A stretch of DNA of 64,000 nt from Olsenella porci (GCF_009695875.1 NZ_VUNC01000005.1:124001-188000), one strand, 5' to 3'; shown: positions 1 to 8,464, counted from the first letter of the stretch. Numbers and translations: made by a program. The notes: generated by a model not told the origin, from the sequence alone.

Positions 1-115
1 CAACGTACGTGGGGTTGTTGGCGACTGCAAGTGCGGAGACGGGCGCCATCGCCATGGTTCCCGCGAAGACCGCGGCGGCCGCGATACCCTTGAGGTTGGT
101 CTTGGTGAGCTTCAT
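1..115 (-). CDS. Secreted protein, N-terminal fragment (likely pilin or surface protein)
   Basis: Only the first 38 codons lie in the window. They begin MKLTKTNLKG and form a clear signal peptide: Lys-rich n-region, Ala-rich hydrophobic core, and a VSALA cleavage site followed by VANNPTY. The gene is the last visible one of a minus-strand run: adhesin, small protein, signal-peptidase-like protein, then this. In sortase pilus loci a major pilin commonly follows the signal-peptidase-like gene, so a pilin is the best guess. The mature protein is outside the window, so the function is inferred from position only. The upstream ATG at 118-120 hits a stop after two codons, so the start at 115 is used. 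Confidence 0.6.
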   Translation of the reverse strand, partial: MKLTKTNLKGIAAAAVFAGTMAMAPVSALAVANNPTYV

Positions 116-149
116 GTCATGTCCCTTCTCTTGTCTGATGTAGGTGTGC

Positions 150-740
150 TCATATCCCCCGAAGCCTGAGGAGCGCGACCACCTTGCCCTCGACCTCGCT
201 GATACCAATCGGTCCGTACGTGCGGGAGTCTCTCGCCGACCCCCTTCCATCTGCCAGGACGTAGAACTCGCCCGCCCCCAGCGTCAGCGGATATGAGGGT
301 CCGCTCGGCTGTGGAAACGTCTTGAGCCCGTACTCCAAAGGCTGCAACCCCCCGTTGATCTTGATCTCGCCATCCTGCGTCACCTCCACCGTGTCTCCCG
401 GCTGCGCGATCACACGCCCCACGGTCTGTTCGCCATCCACCTGGTAGACCACCACGTCGTCCGCCTGTAGGCTCTGAACGACCCTGCTCGTGAGGGCCAG
501 GTCGCCATCCCCCGCAGTGGGCTCCATGCCGCTTCCCGTGATTCGGAAGAGTCCGAAGGCCCAGGTGAAGAGAACCCCGATGGCGAGCGCGAAGACCAGG
601 AGCTTTGCGATGGCACCCGTGAGGGTCGACCTCGCGTCCCGTCGCGCCTTCCTCCTGGCGATTGCCTTTGCAGTTGGGGCGAGGTTGACGCTCTCCGCAA
701 ACTCACTCAGCCAGACCTCGTCCCATTCCGTCGCCGCCAT
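150..740 (-). CDS. Signal peptidase I-like protein lacking the catalytic Ser/Lys (SipA-like pilus factor)
   Basis: The protein has 196 residues from an ATG two bases after the upstream stop. A cytosolic N-terminus of about 43 residues is followed by one membrane span (about 44-64), then the S26 signal peptidase fold. Box B reads ITGSGMEPT (67-75): the residue directly before Met, where the catalytic Ser sits in LepB/SipS, is Gly71. Box D reads TVGRVIAQPGD (106-116): the catalytic Lys position is Gly108. Box E (DSRTYGP, 171-177) is intact. Family knowledge: streptococcal SipA proteins in pilus islands also lost Ser and Lys, yet are needed for pilus assembly. A non-proteolytic pilus assembly role is therefore inferred. 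A longer upstream reading frame exists but overlaps the previous gene and has no support. Confidence 0.8.
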   Translation of the reverse strand: MAATEWDEVWLSEFAESVNLAPTAKAIARRKARRDARSTLTGAIAKLLVFALAIGVLFTWAFGLFRITGSGMEPTAGDGDLALTSRVVQSLQADDVVVYQVDGEQTVGRVIAQPGDTVEVTQDGEIKINGGLQPLEYGLKTFPQPSGPSYPLTLGAGEFYVLADGRGSARDSRTYGPIGISEVEGKVVALLRLRGI

Positions 741-742
741 GG

Positions 743-1033
743 CTACTTCCCATCCCGCGAGCCACGCGCCTCTCGCTCCGCTCGCTCGAGCAGGGCCTGG
801 TACCGAATCTCCTGCTCGCGGAACAGCTGCCGGTACATCTGGTCCAGCCGCTCGATCACGTGCCATACCTGCCGCTCGTCAACCCCCATGGGCTTGTGCC
901 GCCACTTGAGTCTCTCGAGCTTGGACGCGATCAGCTCCAGCGATACCTCCTGGTCCCCCGTGGCGTCGGTCGATGCCGGGACGCCTTGCCCCTTGGAGGG
1001 CTTTTGAGGAGAGTCAGAGTCCCTATTCCTCAT
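743..1033 (-). CDS. Small cytosolic protein of unknown function in pilus operon
   Basis: The protein has 96 residues, no signal peptide and no membrane span. Residues 1-27 are polar and probably disordered. Residues 30-90 are charged and helical (LIASKLERLKWRHK; ERLDQMYRQLFREQEIRYQ) and probably form a coiled coil. It overlaps the 3' end of the adhesin gene by 11 bp and ends 2 bp before the signal-peptidase-like gene, so all three are probably translationally coupled. I do not recognise a family. Position suggests a role with the surface-protein system, but nothing in the sequence shows one. Confidence 0.65.
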   Translation of the reverse strand: MRNRDSDSPQKPSKGQGVPASTDATGDQEVSLELIASKLERLKWRHKPMGVDERQVWHVIERLDQMYRQLFREQEIRYQALLERAEREARGSRDGK

Positions 1034-2678
1034 CTCGACACCTCCTCCGCACCGTCTCGGCTGCCAGTGCCACTCCGCCCATGACAGAGGTGGCGAGGAG
1101 ACCGACCATCGGGGTCGTGTTTACGGTCACCCCCGTATCGGGGACGGCTTCGGCGACGTTGTTGACCTCAACCATGGTGGTCTTGCCCTCGGTGATTGCC
1201 GCCTGCACCTGATCCGTTGAGGTCGAGGTGCTGCCCTCGGACTTGATCGTGGTCTGGGCACCACCGTCGACGCGGGCGGTCGCGGACGTCTTTGCCTGGA
1301 CCCTAAGATTGACCTCTCGTATGTCAACCGTTATGCCGGCGGGAAGGTTCTGGAGCGTGACGCTCTGCCCGTGCTTGAGCGTCACGGTGGCAACGCCGCT
1401 GGCGTTAAAGGCGACACCGGATATGGACTTGTTGGCAAGGCTGACGCACGAGAGCTCGAAGGTGAAAGTGTCGTTCACGTTGGCGGCGCTGCCGCTCACG
1501 GTCTTGGAGATGGTGAGGTTGCCGAGCTCTGGCACGTAGCGGCCGTAGTAGATGGTGTTTGCGGTGACCGAACCGGCGAACGTCGCCTTGGTCGTGCAGG
1601 TCTCGTCGGTGTACCAGCCGTCGAAGCGGTACGTCACTCCGTCCTTGGCGATCGTCTCCCTGAACTCGTCCGGCGTACCGTACGAGGGCTTGGTCAGGCT
1701 GGACTCTGCCGTACCGTGCTCCACGCGCTTGGCGTACTCGCCCAGGGAGGAGAAGCCCGTCTCGCCCGGATACCTTACGGCAAACTGCACGGTGTAGAAG
1801 TTCTTCTCGTTGAGGACGATGGTATTGTCGATGTGATAGGTGTGCGTGCTGTGCGCCACCACGGGGTTGTAGTTGTTGTTGCCGGCGTTGGCACCGTTTG
1901 CGACGCGGGTGCGCATGTGCGAGATGGTGTAGTACCCCTGCTTGCTGGCGTTTGCACTACCCGCCTCGGCGTACTTGTACGTGGCGCCGTCCCAGGTGAG
2001 GTCGGGGAACAGGGAATAGCCGTTCCACGCCGAATAGCTGATTGTGCCGGCGCCAGAGATGTCGGTGCCAATGGCGAGCCCAGCTGGGTTGGAGACGCCC
2101 GAGATGGTGCTGACACCCAGGCCAAACCAGGTGCCGTCGGGATTCTCGTAGGACTCACTGTCGGCGCCGGGAATGAGGGCGTACCAGTAGAGACGATAGG
2201 TCCCACTCGCCGGGCGCTCCGCGATGGAGGCGGCGGAAACGTTGGTCACGAGAACGAGGTCCTGTGGTTCGGTCCCATCAGGTTCCTCGCCCGCGCCGCC
2301 CGTCTCGTCCGATGCTGCCGATGGGGTATCGGTCGAGGGCGCGTCCTTGGACTGGGCCTGGTCGGACCGGTCGGTTCCCGCAGCAGGGACATCCATGGTG
2401 GTCGCCCCCGCCGTTGCGGAGGAATCGGGAGTGACGCTTGGGGCCGCGCAGTCCGAGGTCGTCGACCCCACGGCTTCCTCCGAAGCCGGTTCAACAGCCT
2501 CCTCGGGGGCGGAGGCGTCGACCTCCTCCGACATCGGGCTCGATGCAACCTCCATGGGCACCGCCACCTCACCCTCATCGGCGAAGACGCGAGCATCGGG
2601 CACGGCCATGCCAATGACAACTGCCGCGGCAACGATTGCCGTAAGAACGAACCTCTTCGATATCCTCGGTTTCCTCAT
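1023..2678 (-). CDS. VPDTG-anchored SpaA-like adhesin / minor pilin
   Basis: This 551-residue surface protein begins with a signal peptide (about 1-33, ending near ARVFA) followed by an acidic Ser/Thr/Glu-rich stalk (about 34-140). A region around residues 350-380 (YRFDGWYTDETCT) resembles the InlB B-repeat/Flg_new fold. A following domain (ELGNLTISKTVSG onward, with NDTFTFEL) resembles SpaA/Cna-B type pilin domains. The C-terminus carries the sorting signal VPDTG (512-516), a hydrophobic stretch and a basic tail (RRRCRDEE). A sortase is expected to link it to the wall or to a pilus; no sortase gene is in the window. It is the first gene of the minus-strand operon, preceded by an AT-rich promoter region. 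Confidence 0.85.
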   Translation of the reverse strand: MRKPRISKRFVLTAIVAAAVVIGMAVPDARVFADEGEVAVPMEVASSPMSEEVDASAPEEAVEPASEEAVGSTTSDCAAPSVTPDSSATAGATTMDVPAAGTDRSDQAQSKDAPSTDTPSAASDETGGAGEEPDGTEPQDLVLVTNVSAASIAERPASGTYRLYWYALIPGADSESYENPDGTWFGLGVSTISGVSNPAGLAIGTDISGAGTISYSAWNGYSLFPDLTWDGATYKYAEAGSANASKQGYYTISHMRTRVANGANAGNNNYNPVVAHSTHTYHIDNTIVLNEKNFYTVQFAVRYPGETGFSSLGEYAKRVEHGTAESSLTKPSYGTPDEFRETIAKDGVTYRFDGWYTDETCTTKATFAGSVTANTIYYGRYVPELGNLTISKTVSGSAANVNDTFTFELSCVSLANKSISGVAFNASGVATVTLKHGQSVTLQNLPAGITVDIREVNLRVQAKTSATARVDGGAQTTIKSEGSTSTSTDQVQAAITEGKTTMVEVNNVAEAVPDTGVTVNTTPMVGLLATSVMGGVALAAETVRRRCRDEE

Positions 2679-2882
2679 CGCAACGAGCCCCTTACCTGTT
2701 CGCCACGTCGGTTCCTGCCAGGCAACCGGGTCCGCAAGTCCATGTGCACGAGACGCATCGGCTGCTTGATGGAAAACTTACCTGCGGTGGGAGGGGGTAC
2801 ATTGACGAGAAGCGTCACAGACACTTGTCGGTTTGTATGTTTTTGATTTTTTATGAGTTGTTATGGATAGAACAGTTCAGAT

Positions 2883-2964
2883 ATGTGACAAGACAGGGTC
2901 AGTGTGGAATACAGGAAAGCCACAGGTAGATGGTGCGAACCAAGCAAGCTGAATCTTGTCACAT
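2883..2964. promoter_or_regulatory. Perfect 11-bp inverted repeat upstream of adhesin operon
   Basis: ATGTGACAAGA at 2883-2893 and its exact reverse complement TCTTGTCACAT at 2954-2964 flank 60 bases within the AT-rich region. The half-sites are about seven helical turns apart, which suits a looping regulator. The binding protein is unknown; the adjacent winged-helix gene is one candidate. Confidence 0.4.
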
Positions 2965-3183
2965 GGCAGCTGGTTTAAAACTTCAACACCTGTCATTACT
3001 AATGATGTGTTTTGTACCAGGGGATAGGTTTCCTTTAGGCCCTACACAAATCTGAGGGTTTGAGGCCTGAGGCGGGGGTCCCTGTCATCCAACGCCCCTG
3101 GCGGCTGACAGCTCCCCACATGTAGAGGCGGAGATTCGAAATGGGTGATCAGCCGCCGCGTCGCGTCTCCCCCCGCCACATGA

Positions 3184-3227
3184 GGGAACCCTCCCCCATG
3201 GCACGCGCGCCACGAGAGAGGGTTCCC
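3184..3227. other. 10-bp inverted repeat
   Basis: GGGAACCCTC at 3184-3193 is matched by GAGGGTTCCC at 3218-3227, with a 24-base loop. There is no T-run on either side, so it is not an obvious terminator. Confidence 0.4.
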
Positions 3228-3277
3228 GCTCTTCTCCCCTGCTACTAGTATTAGTTGCGAGGCAGACTATGTCGGCG

Positions 3278-3298
3278 CCCCGAGCCATTCGCTCGGGG
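3278..3298. other. 8-bp GC-rich stem-loop
   Basis: CCCCGAGC and GCTCGGGG enclose a 5-base loop just beyond the 3' end of the winged-helix gene. It could act as a 3' end structure for that transcript, but a U-run is absent. Confidence 0.4.
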
Positions 3299-3357
3299 AT
3301 GACGGTTCTGCCGCCGCGCGCCCGCACGACGCGATAGGGCGGGTAATCCCTGTGTGG

Positions 3358-3699
3358 TCACGAAATCACCTCGCATGGTTGGGCTTCGTCAGCAATCCGA
3401 TAGCGATTTGCGATTTGAGCCCCCGACGACGAGAACACCGCCTCCGAGGCAAGCACGCCCACCGCCCTCAGACGCGAGATGAGTCTGCCGATAACCCGCT
3501 TGTTGCGATGGAGCCTACGGGCGAGCGCCGCCTTTGAGACGGGCACACCCTCCATCTCTTCGATTATCCTTACCAGCTGCAACTCGGTGGGGGTGAGGTG
3601 GATGCAGCCAACGGGGGTGAGCACGTACCGCCTGCCGGACGCCCCGGGCAGCTCGGCAAACTTCAGGGCACGATCAACCGCCATGTCAGCCTTCTCCAT
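3358..3699 (-). CDS. Winged-helix DNA-binding protein
   Basis: The protein has 113 residues. The central part (LTPTELQLVRIIEEMEG, then VSKAALARRLHRNKRVIGRL) has the layout of a winged helix-turn-helix: a three-helix core whose recognition helix is probably around RNKRVIGRLISRL. This is followed by a wing-like tail (about 80-105). There is no receiver domain and no membrane span. It is transcribed toward the adhesin operon and is its nearest upstream gene on the same strand, so a local regulator of surface-protein expression is plausible but unproven. RBS GGAGG lies upstream of the chosen ATG; an ATG five codons later is possible. Confidence 0.65.
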   Translation of the reverse strand: MEKADMAVDRALKFAELPGASGRRYVLTPVGCIHLTPTELQLVRIIEEMEGVPVSKAALARRLHRNKRVIGRLISRLRAVGVLASEAVFSSSGAQIANRYRIADEAQPCEVIS

Positions 3700-4368
3700 C
3701 AGTAATGCACCTCCAGAGAATCAGGGGCCGCCACGACCCGCCTATACTGGAACGTCTCCTCCATGCGGCACCATCTACCTGCGATGTTGTTATAAGTTGG
3801 AGACGGTGAGCAGAAGATACACCAGGAAATCTCGCCTGTGGAAAACCCCGGAACGAACAATGTGCGTGGGGGAACGAAAACTCGATTTTTCTCCCGTCGG
3901 CGCAGCAGCGCCTAGCTCGGCGCCCAATCCATCCGCCGTGCGGGCACTGGTAGGCGGTAGCCAACGGCGAACGGACTCGCACGTTTACCAGTGCGATTGC
4001 CCACGAGGTCTGGGAGGGGGTTGGGACCGTCGCCCTCCTACCTCAGAGAGGTCCCGCCGGGTCCGTTGCCACACGGACCCGGCTGCTGATGGCGGCGGGG
4101 AACGGCATCGGCAGTCGAGCCATGGCGGAAAATCGTTCACGTGAGCACCGTCGGATTGTCAGGAGCGACTACCTGCGCGACGTTTGCCCAGTTGCGGGGC
4201 ATCAACTCTCGAATCTTGGCAGACAATCGCCCGCGTGAGTGCCGCAGGGCAGCTTCTGCCACCAGAAGGGGAACCAGGGTTTTCCAGCGGCCCATCTACC
4301 CGCACCGAACATCGAGACGCCCCTCTCGCCCGAGGATCACCTGTCCTCCCGAGGGATGCCGGACACGG
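3700..4368. other. Gene-free region
   Basis: I find no supported gene in this stretch between the winged-helix gene and the repeat cluster at 4369. A 9-bp hairpin (CCGGGTCCG at 4057-4065, CGGACCCGG at 4074-4082) is visible. The open frames here run into the following transporter gene on the opposite strand and have no RBS or family signature. Confidence 0.5.
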
Positions 4369-4532
4369 GTGCTGAGGAAAATGGAGTTGTGGCAATCAGG
4401 ACGGGTTAGCCACACTTTCCGTACCGGGTTTTCCGGACGTTTGCGCCCCTTCGGGGGCTTGGTGCTGAGGAATGTCGAGCTGTGGCGGCAAAATGGCACG
4501 GCCGATTGCCACAACTCGCATTTTCTCAGCAC
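4369..4532. repeat. Composite inverted repeat, cluster A (three ~30-bp units)
   Basis: Unit A1 (4369-4399, plus) starts GTGCTGAGGAAA and ends GTGGCAATCAG. Unit A2 (4462-about 4490, plus) is a diverged copy. Unit A3 (4503-4532) is a reverse-orientation copy that starts CGATTGCCACAAC and ends CTCAGCAC. A1 and A3 can pair along almost their full length; A2 could compete with A1. The spacer between A1 and A2 is also conserved in cluster B. It lies just past the 3' end of the sugar ABC operon. Confidence 0.8.
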
Positions 4533-4590
4533 CCGTAGGGGCACCCCGGGCACCCGCTTAGCGCTCCCGCCGCTCGGACTACTCCCAAGC

Positions 4591-4633
4591 ATAAAACGGC
4601 CCCGACCTGTCGGGTCGCCGACGGGCCGAGGCC
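4591..4633 (-). terminator. Rho-independent terminator of sugar ABC operon
   Basis: On the minus strand a GC stem (GGCCTCG pairing with CGGGGCC, one G-U pair, with further internal pairing) is followed by GTTTTATG. It lies 33 bases past the permease stop. Between stop and stem is a motif shared with the terminator at 12341. Confidence 0.75.
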
Positions 4634-4665
4634 ATTCCCTGAGGAGGCTGCTTGTTGCGCGGAGG

Positions 4666-5727
4666 CTACTCCGAGGCACCTGCCTTCGACTTGCCGAAGC
4701 GGTCCTTGAGCCTTGGTCCCATAATCTGGATAAGGATGACGAGGATCAGGATGACGCCCTTGATGGTGTCGTTGATGAGGGAGTCCATCTTGAGGGCGAT
4801 GATCACCTTGTCAATCACCGTGTAGGACATGGCGCCAAAAAGCACGCCCAGCAGCTTGCCGCGGCCGCCGCTCATCGAGATGCCGCCCAGCACCACGGCT
4901 GCGATGGCGTACATCTCGTAGCTCTTGCCCGTGGTCGCGGGGTCGGAGCTCGCGTTCATGGCAATCCAGAGGAAGGCTGCCAGCCCGATGAGAGCACCGG
5001 CGATCACGAACACCAGGGTCCTCATGAGGGGCACGGAAATGCCGGCGAGTCGCGCGGCGCGGGCGTTGGACCCCACGGCGTAGACCTTCTTGCCAAACTT
5101 GGTGGAGGTCAGCAGGTACACGAAGGCGATGATGACCAGCAGCAGGATAAGACCCACGATGGGCATGCCGCCGGGGAGACGGCCGTTGCCAAACTGGTAG
5201 ATGGCCTGGTAGCTGGGCAGCGTGCTGGACATTCGGTAGACGGAGCTGCCGTTGCCAATGAGCTCGGAGGGCAGGTGCTGGCACTCGTACTGCGAGAGCG
5301 AACGGAAGATGAGCATCGTCGCGAGCGTGACGATGAACGACGGCATCTCGACCACGCCCACCAGGACACCGTTGAGAAGCCCGCAGAGCGCACCGAGGCA
5401 GAGGGCAAACAGCAGGGTGAGGGGGATGGACCCCTGTGTCTGGTTGAACACCACGACCGAGAAGCCCGCCACGAACGCGAGCATGGAGCCAACCGAGAGG
5501 TCGATGTCACCCGTGAGGCAGATGAGGCCCATGCCCACGGCGATGATGCCGATGACCGCACTGTGGCGGAAGATGTTCATGGTCGCGCCAACGGTGAGTC
5601 CGCCGCTCACCGCCGCGTAGACAATATAGATTGCCAGAAACACGAGGACGAAGCTGTACCGCTTGAGCGCCCCCAGCAGGGAGCCTCCCGACCGTGCCTT
5701 GCCCTCTTCCATGGTTTTCACTGCCAT
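4666..5727 (-). CDS. Sugar ABC transporter permease (RbsC family)
   Basis: The protein has 353 residues and about 8-10 hydrophobic segments (for example YSFVLVFLAIYIVYAAV near the N-terminus). It is a BPD_transp_2 permease: the family signature region GDIDLSVGSMLAF is near residue 80, and VVLGGISMSGGRGKLLG near 290 is where the ATPase docks. It would form the membrane channel with the ATPase encoded 29 bp upstream and the lipoprotein binding protein. It is the last gene of a five-gene minus-strand operon and is followed by a terminator. The sugar is not deducible from sequence alone; the family carries ribose, xylose, inositol, allose and similar. Confidence 0.92.
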   Translation of the reverse strand: MAVKTMEEGKARSGGSLLGALKRYSFVLVFLAIYIVYAAVSGGLTVGATMNIFRHSAVIGIIAVGMGLICLTGDIDLSVGSMLAFVAGFSVVVFNQTQGSIPLTLLFALCLGALCGLLNGVLVGVVEMPSFIVTLATMLIFRSLSQYECQHLPSELIGNGSSVYRMSSTLPSYQAIYQFGNGRLPGGMPIVGLILLLVIIAFVYLLTSTKFGKKVYAVGSNARAARLAGISVPLMRTLVFVIAGALIGLAAFLWIAMNASSDPATTGKSYEMYAIAAVVLGGISMSGGRGKLLGVLFGAMSYTVIDKVIIALKMDSLINDTIKGVILILVILIQIMGPRLKDRFGKSKAGASE

Positions 5728-5756
5728 CCCAACGCACCAACCCTTCTTATCTCGCG

Positions 5757-7247
5757 CTATGCCGTGGCAAGCGAGTTCGTGGAATAGAGCATGACCGTCC
5801 GCTCGTCGATCTGGTCATGGGGCAGGGCCTTGACAACCTCGCCCTCGTAGAACACGTAGCAGGTGTCCGCGACCTCCTTGAGCTCGGGAATCTCGAGCGT
5901 GTTGATGAGGACCGTCTTTCCCGCCTCGGCGAGGCCGAGGATCAGGCGATAGATCTCGGCCTTGGCGCCGACGTCGATTCCCTGGGTGGGGTTGTCGAGG
6001 AGAAGGACGTTCGCGTCGGTGTTGAGCCACCTGGCGATGAAGACCTTCTGCTGGTTACCACCCGAGAGGGAGTTGATGTTAGCGTCTGCCGAGGGTGCCT
6101 TGATGCCCAGAAGCTTCTTGTAGTGCTCGAACCTCTCCTCCTCGCGGCCGCGCGAGATGGGAAGCGACCTTGCAGAGAGTACCTGCTCGGAGAGACACAT
6201 GTTCTCGAGCAGTGACATGTCCGGGACCACCGAGTTCTCCTTGCGGTCCGCAGGCAGCATGGCGACGCCGGCCCTCATGGCCTCGTGGATGGAGCCGCCA
6301 TGCAGCTTGGTGCCAGACACGCTCGCGACACCGCCCGACGGGCGCATGACACCAAAGAGCGTCTGCATGAGCTCGCTGCTGCCGCAGCCCTTGAGGCCCG
6401 TAAGGCCAATGACCTCGCCCCTCCTGACCGAGAGGTCGACGTCGTGGAAGCCGTTGCCAGAGTACCCCTCGAGGCGAAGAACCTCGTCGCCCAGATCGCG
6501 GGACTGCCACGAGCCGCGCTGCTCCATGGACGCGCCCACCATGAGGCTGGTAGCCTCGGCCGGGGTGGTGTCCGCGATTCTCCCGCTCTTGATGAAGCTG
6601 CCGTTGCGCAGAATGGTGTAGGAGTCGCAGAGCTCGAATATCTCGGGCATCTTGTGCGAGATGAAGATGAACGACGTTCCGCCCTTGCGGAGCCCCCGCA
6701 CGATTGAGAACAGGTGCTCTACTTCCTCAGTGTTGAGTGCCGTCGTGGGCTCGTCGAGGATGAGGAGCCGTGCGCTGCGGAAGAGTGCGCGAGAGATCTC
6801 GAGAAGCTGCTTCTCGCTGGGCTTGAGGTCGTCCACCAGGGCGCAGGGATCGATGTCCACCCCGAGCCTGGTGAAGAGGTCATTCGCCTGCGAAATCATC
6901 TTCCCCTTGTCCAGGGAGCCAAACCGGTTAGTGAGCTCCTGTCCCAGGAAGATGTTCTCGTACGCCAGGAGGTCGTTGAACAGGTTAAGCTCCTGGTGGA
7001 CGAACGCGATCCCCGCGTCCTCGACCTGCTTGATCGAGGCGTTGGTGATGTCGCTGCCGGCAAAGGTGACGGCCCCCGAGTCGCACGCGTAGGCACCGGT
7101 GAGGATGTTCATGAGGGTCGACTTGCCGGCGCCGTTCTCGCCTAGCAGCGCATGTACCTCGCCCTCCTGCACGCTCAGGCTCACCCCGCGCAGGACGGGC
7201 ACTCCAGAAAATGACTTGTGGATGTCCCTCATCCCAAGAAGTTCCAT
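5757..7247 (-). CDS. Sugar ABC transporter ATP-binding protein (RbsA family, two ATPase domains)
   Basis: The protein has 496 residues with two fused nucleotide-binding domains, as usual for RbsA/MglA/XylG. Domain 1 has Walker A GENGAGKST and Walker B LLILDEPT. Domain 2 has a degenerate Walker A region (GLKGCGSSEL), signature LSGGNQQKV and Walker B VLLLDNPTQG. A degenerate second Walker A is normal in the family. The start is the ATG at 7247, because GGGAGGAGAACCC sits just before it; the longer frame has no RBS. It energises uptake with the downstream permease. Confidence 0.93.
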   Translation of the reverse strand: MELLGMRDIHKSFSGVPVLRGVSLSVQEGEVHALLGENGAGKSTLMNILTGAYACDSGAVTFAGSDITNASIKQVEDAGIAFVHQELNLFNDLLAYENIFLGQELTNRFGSLDKGKMISQANDLFTRLGVDIDPCALVDDLKPSEKQLLEISRALFRSARLLILDEPTTALNTEEVEHLFSIVRGLRKGGTSFIFISHKMPEIFELCDSYTILRNGSFIKSGRIADTTPAEATSLMVGASMEQRGSWQSRDLGDEVLRLEGYSGNGFHDVDLSVRRGEVIGLTGLKGCGSSELMQTLFGVMRPSGGVASVSGTKLHGGSIHEAMRAGVAMLPADRKENSVVPDMSLLENMCLSEQVLSARSLPISRGREEERFEHYKKLLGIKAPSADANINSLSGGNQQKVFIARWLNTDANVLLLDNPTQGIDVGAKAEIYRLILGLAEAGKTVLINTLEIPELKEVADTCYVFYEGEVVKALPHDQIDERTVMLYSTNSLATA

Positions 7248-7276
7248 GGGTTCTCCTCCCATCCGCATTCGTGCGC

Positions 7277-7311
7277 ACGTGGGACCCACCCACTACGGGC
7301 AGGCCCCACGT
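7277..7311 (-). other. Intercistronic hairpin between binding-protein and ATPase genes
   Basis: ACGTGGG at 7277-7283 pairs with CCCACGT at 7305-7311. It has no U-run. In ABC operons such hairpins often protect the binding-protein message from decay; here that role is inferred from position. Confidence 0.4.
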
Positions 7312-7345
7312 CTTTCCGGGGCTGCGCACGACCCCGACGTGTTTG

Positions 7346-8464
7346 CTACTTGAAGGACTGGAACTTGTCCACGTTGTCCTTGGTCACGTTCTCGCACTTG
7401 ATGACGTGGTCCTGGGTGACCTGCTTGCCATCGAGGTGGTCGATGAGGTCCTGGATCGCCGTCTGGATCATGGACGGCGAGTAGGTGACCGACATGACAC
7501 CACCCAGGTTCTTGACGATGTCCTGGTAGGAGTTGCCACGGATGACCTCGTAGTACTCGTCGAGGCCGCCGCAGCCGGTGATGTACGGCTTGGTGGCGAA
7601 GATCTTCTCCTTGGTGGCATCGGAGATGCCGCCGCCGTTGAGCGCCTCGAGGATGCCCATGGCAAGCTCGTCGTCCTCGGCGTAGAACCACTTGATGTCT
7701 GCGTTGGAGTCGTCGCTCATGAGGGACTCGAAGGCAGCCTTGGTGTCGGAGCGGCTCCAGTTCATGGCGCCGGACTTGCTGATGGAGGCGGTGTCGGAGT
7801 CGGACCACTTGGAGGCGTCGTCGATCTTCTTGCCGTCGAAGTCCAACTTACCGGTAACGAACTCGGTGAAGCCCTTGTCGCGCAGCGTTGTGACGGAGGA
7901 GGTGTCGCCCTCGTACACGTAGACCTTGTCCCCCGGCTTCATGCCGTTGTCGACGAAGTACGAGGCGGAGCCTGCGCCGATGCCCTCGTTGTCACCCTTC
8001 ACGTTGGAGACGGCGGTGCTGGCGACGGCCTCGATGATGCGGTCGAACGCGACGTACGGGATGCCCGCGTCCACGATGGACTGAATTGCGGACTGCAGCG
8101 TGTCGTCCATGGGCTGAATCACGATGCCGGCGATCTGGCTGGTATCGCCCGCCAGGATGTCCTCGACCTCGCTGATCTGCTTGGAGGCGGAGTCTGCGGT
8201 CTGGAGCTCGGCGGTGTACTTCCCCTCCTTGTTGACGTCGGCGATCTTCTCCTTTGCGAAGGTTGCGACCGAGCCGGTCCAGCCGTGGTCCTCGGAGGGC
8301 GTGAGGACGTAGATCTTCTTGCCGCCCGAAGCCGCGTTGGAGGAGTCAGACGAGTCCGACGTGCCGGAGTTCGACGCGCCGCAGCCCGCAAGGAAGGCAG
8401 TGAGAACTGCCCCGCCCGTACCGGCAATGAAGGCGCGACGGCTGATGTTGTGGTTCCTGGTCAT
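7346..8464 (-). CDS. Sugar ABC transporter substrate-binding lipoprotein
   Basis: The protein has 372 residues. The N-terminus has twin Arg (SRRAF) and a lipobox (FLAGC), then a Ser/Asn-rich linker and a periplasmic-binding-protein type 1 fold (KKIYVLTPSEDHGWTGSVATF at about 48; VIQPMDDTLQSAI; VAFDRIIE). It is expected to be a membrane-anchored receptor that delivers a monosaccharide or polyol to the RbsC/RbsA pair. It sits in the middle of the operon between the isomerase and the ATPase gene. The twin-Arg motif suggests Tat export, which is known for some actinobacterial lipoproteins. Confidence 0.9.
   Translation of the reverse strand: MTRNHNISRRAFIAGTGGAVLTAFLAGCGASNSGTSDSSDSSNAASGGKKIYVLTPSEDHGWTGSVATFAKEKIADVNKEGKYTAELQTADSASKQISEVEDILAGDTSQIAGIVIQPMDDTLQSAIQSIVDAGIPYVAFDRIIEAVASTAVSNVKGDNEGIGAGSASYFVDNGMKPGDKVYVYEGDTSSVTTLRDKGFTEFVTGKLDFDGKKIDDASKWSDSDTASISKSGAMNWSRSDTKAAFESLMSDDSNADIKWFYAEDDELAMGILEALNGGGISDATKEKIFATKPYITGCGGLDEYYEVIRGNSYQDIVKNLGGVMSVTYSPSMIQTAIQDLIDHLDGKQVTQDHVIKCENVTKDNVDKFQSFK

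Larger units (their letters stand above)
2679..3357. other. Gene-free promoter region of adhesin operon
   Basis: I see no credible gene here. About 2810-3060 is much richer in A and T than its surroundings, as expected for the promoter region of the adhesin operon. It contains an 11-bp inverted repeat. The left-hand 300 bases next to the winged-helix gene are GC-rich and hold two hairpins. Confidence 0.6.

Noticed and set aside
1371-2846. Long plus-strand open frame opposite the adhesin gene
   Set aside because: Its sequence is Gly/Val/Arg-rich low-complexity translation of the antisense strand, has no RBS or family motif, and is fully explained by the GC-rich adhesin gene on the minus strand.
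3085-3327. 80-codon minus-strand frame near the winged-helix gene
   Set aside because: No RBS, no recognisable sequence, and it runs across two hairpins; more likely non-coding.
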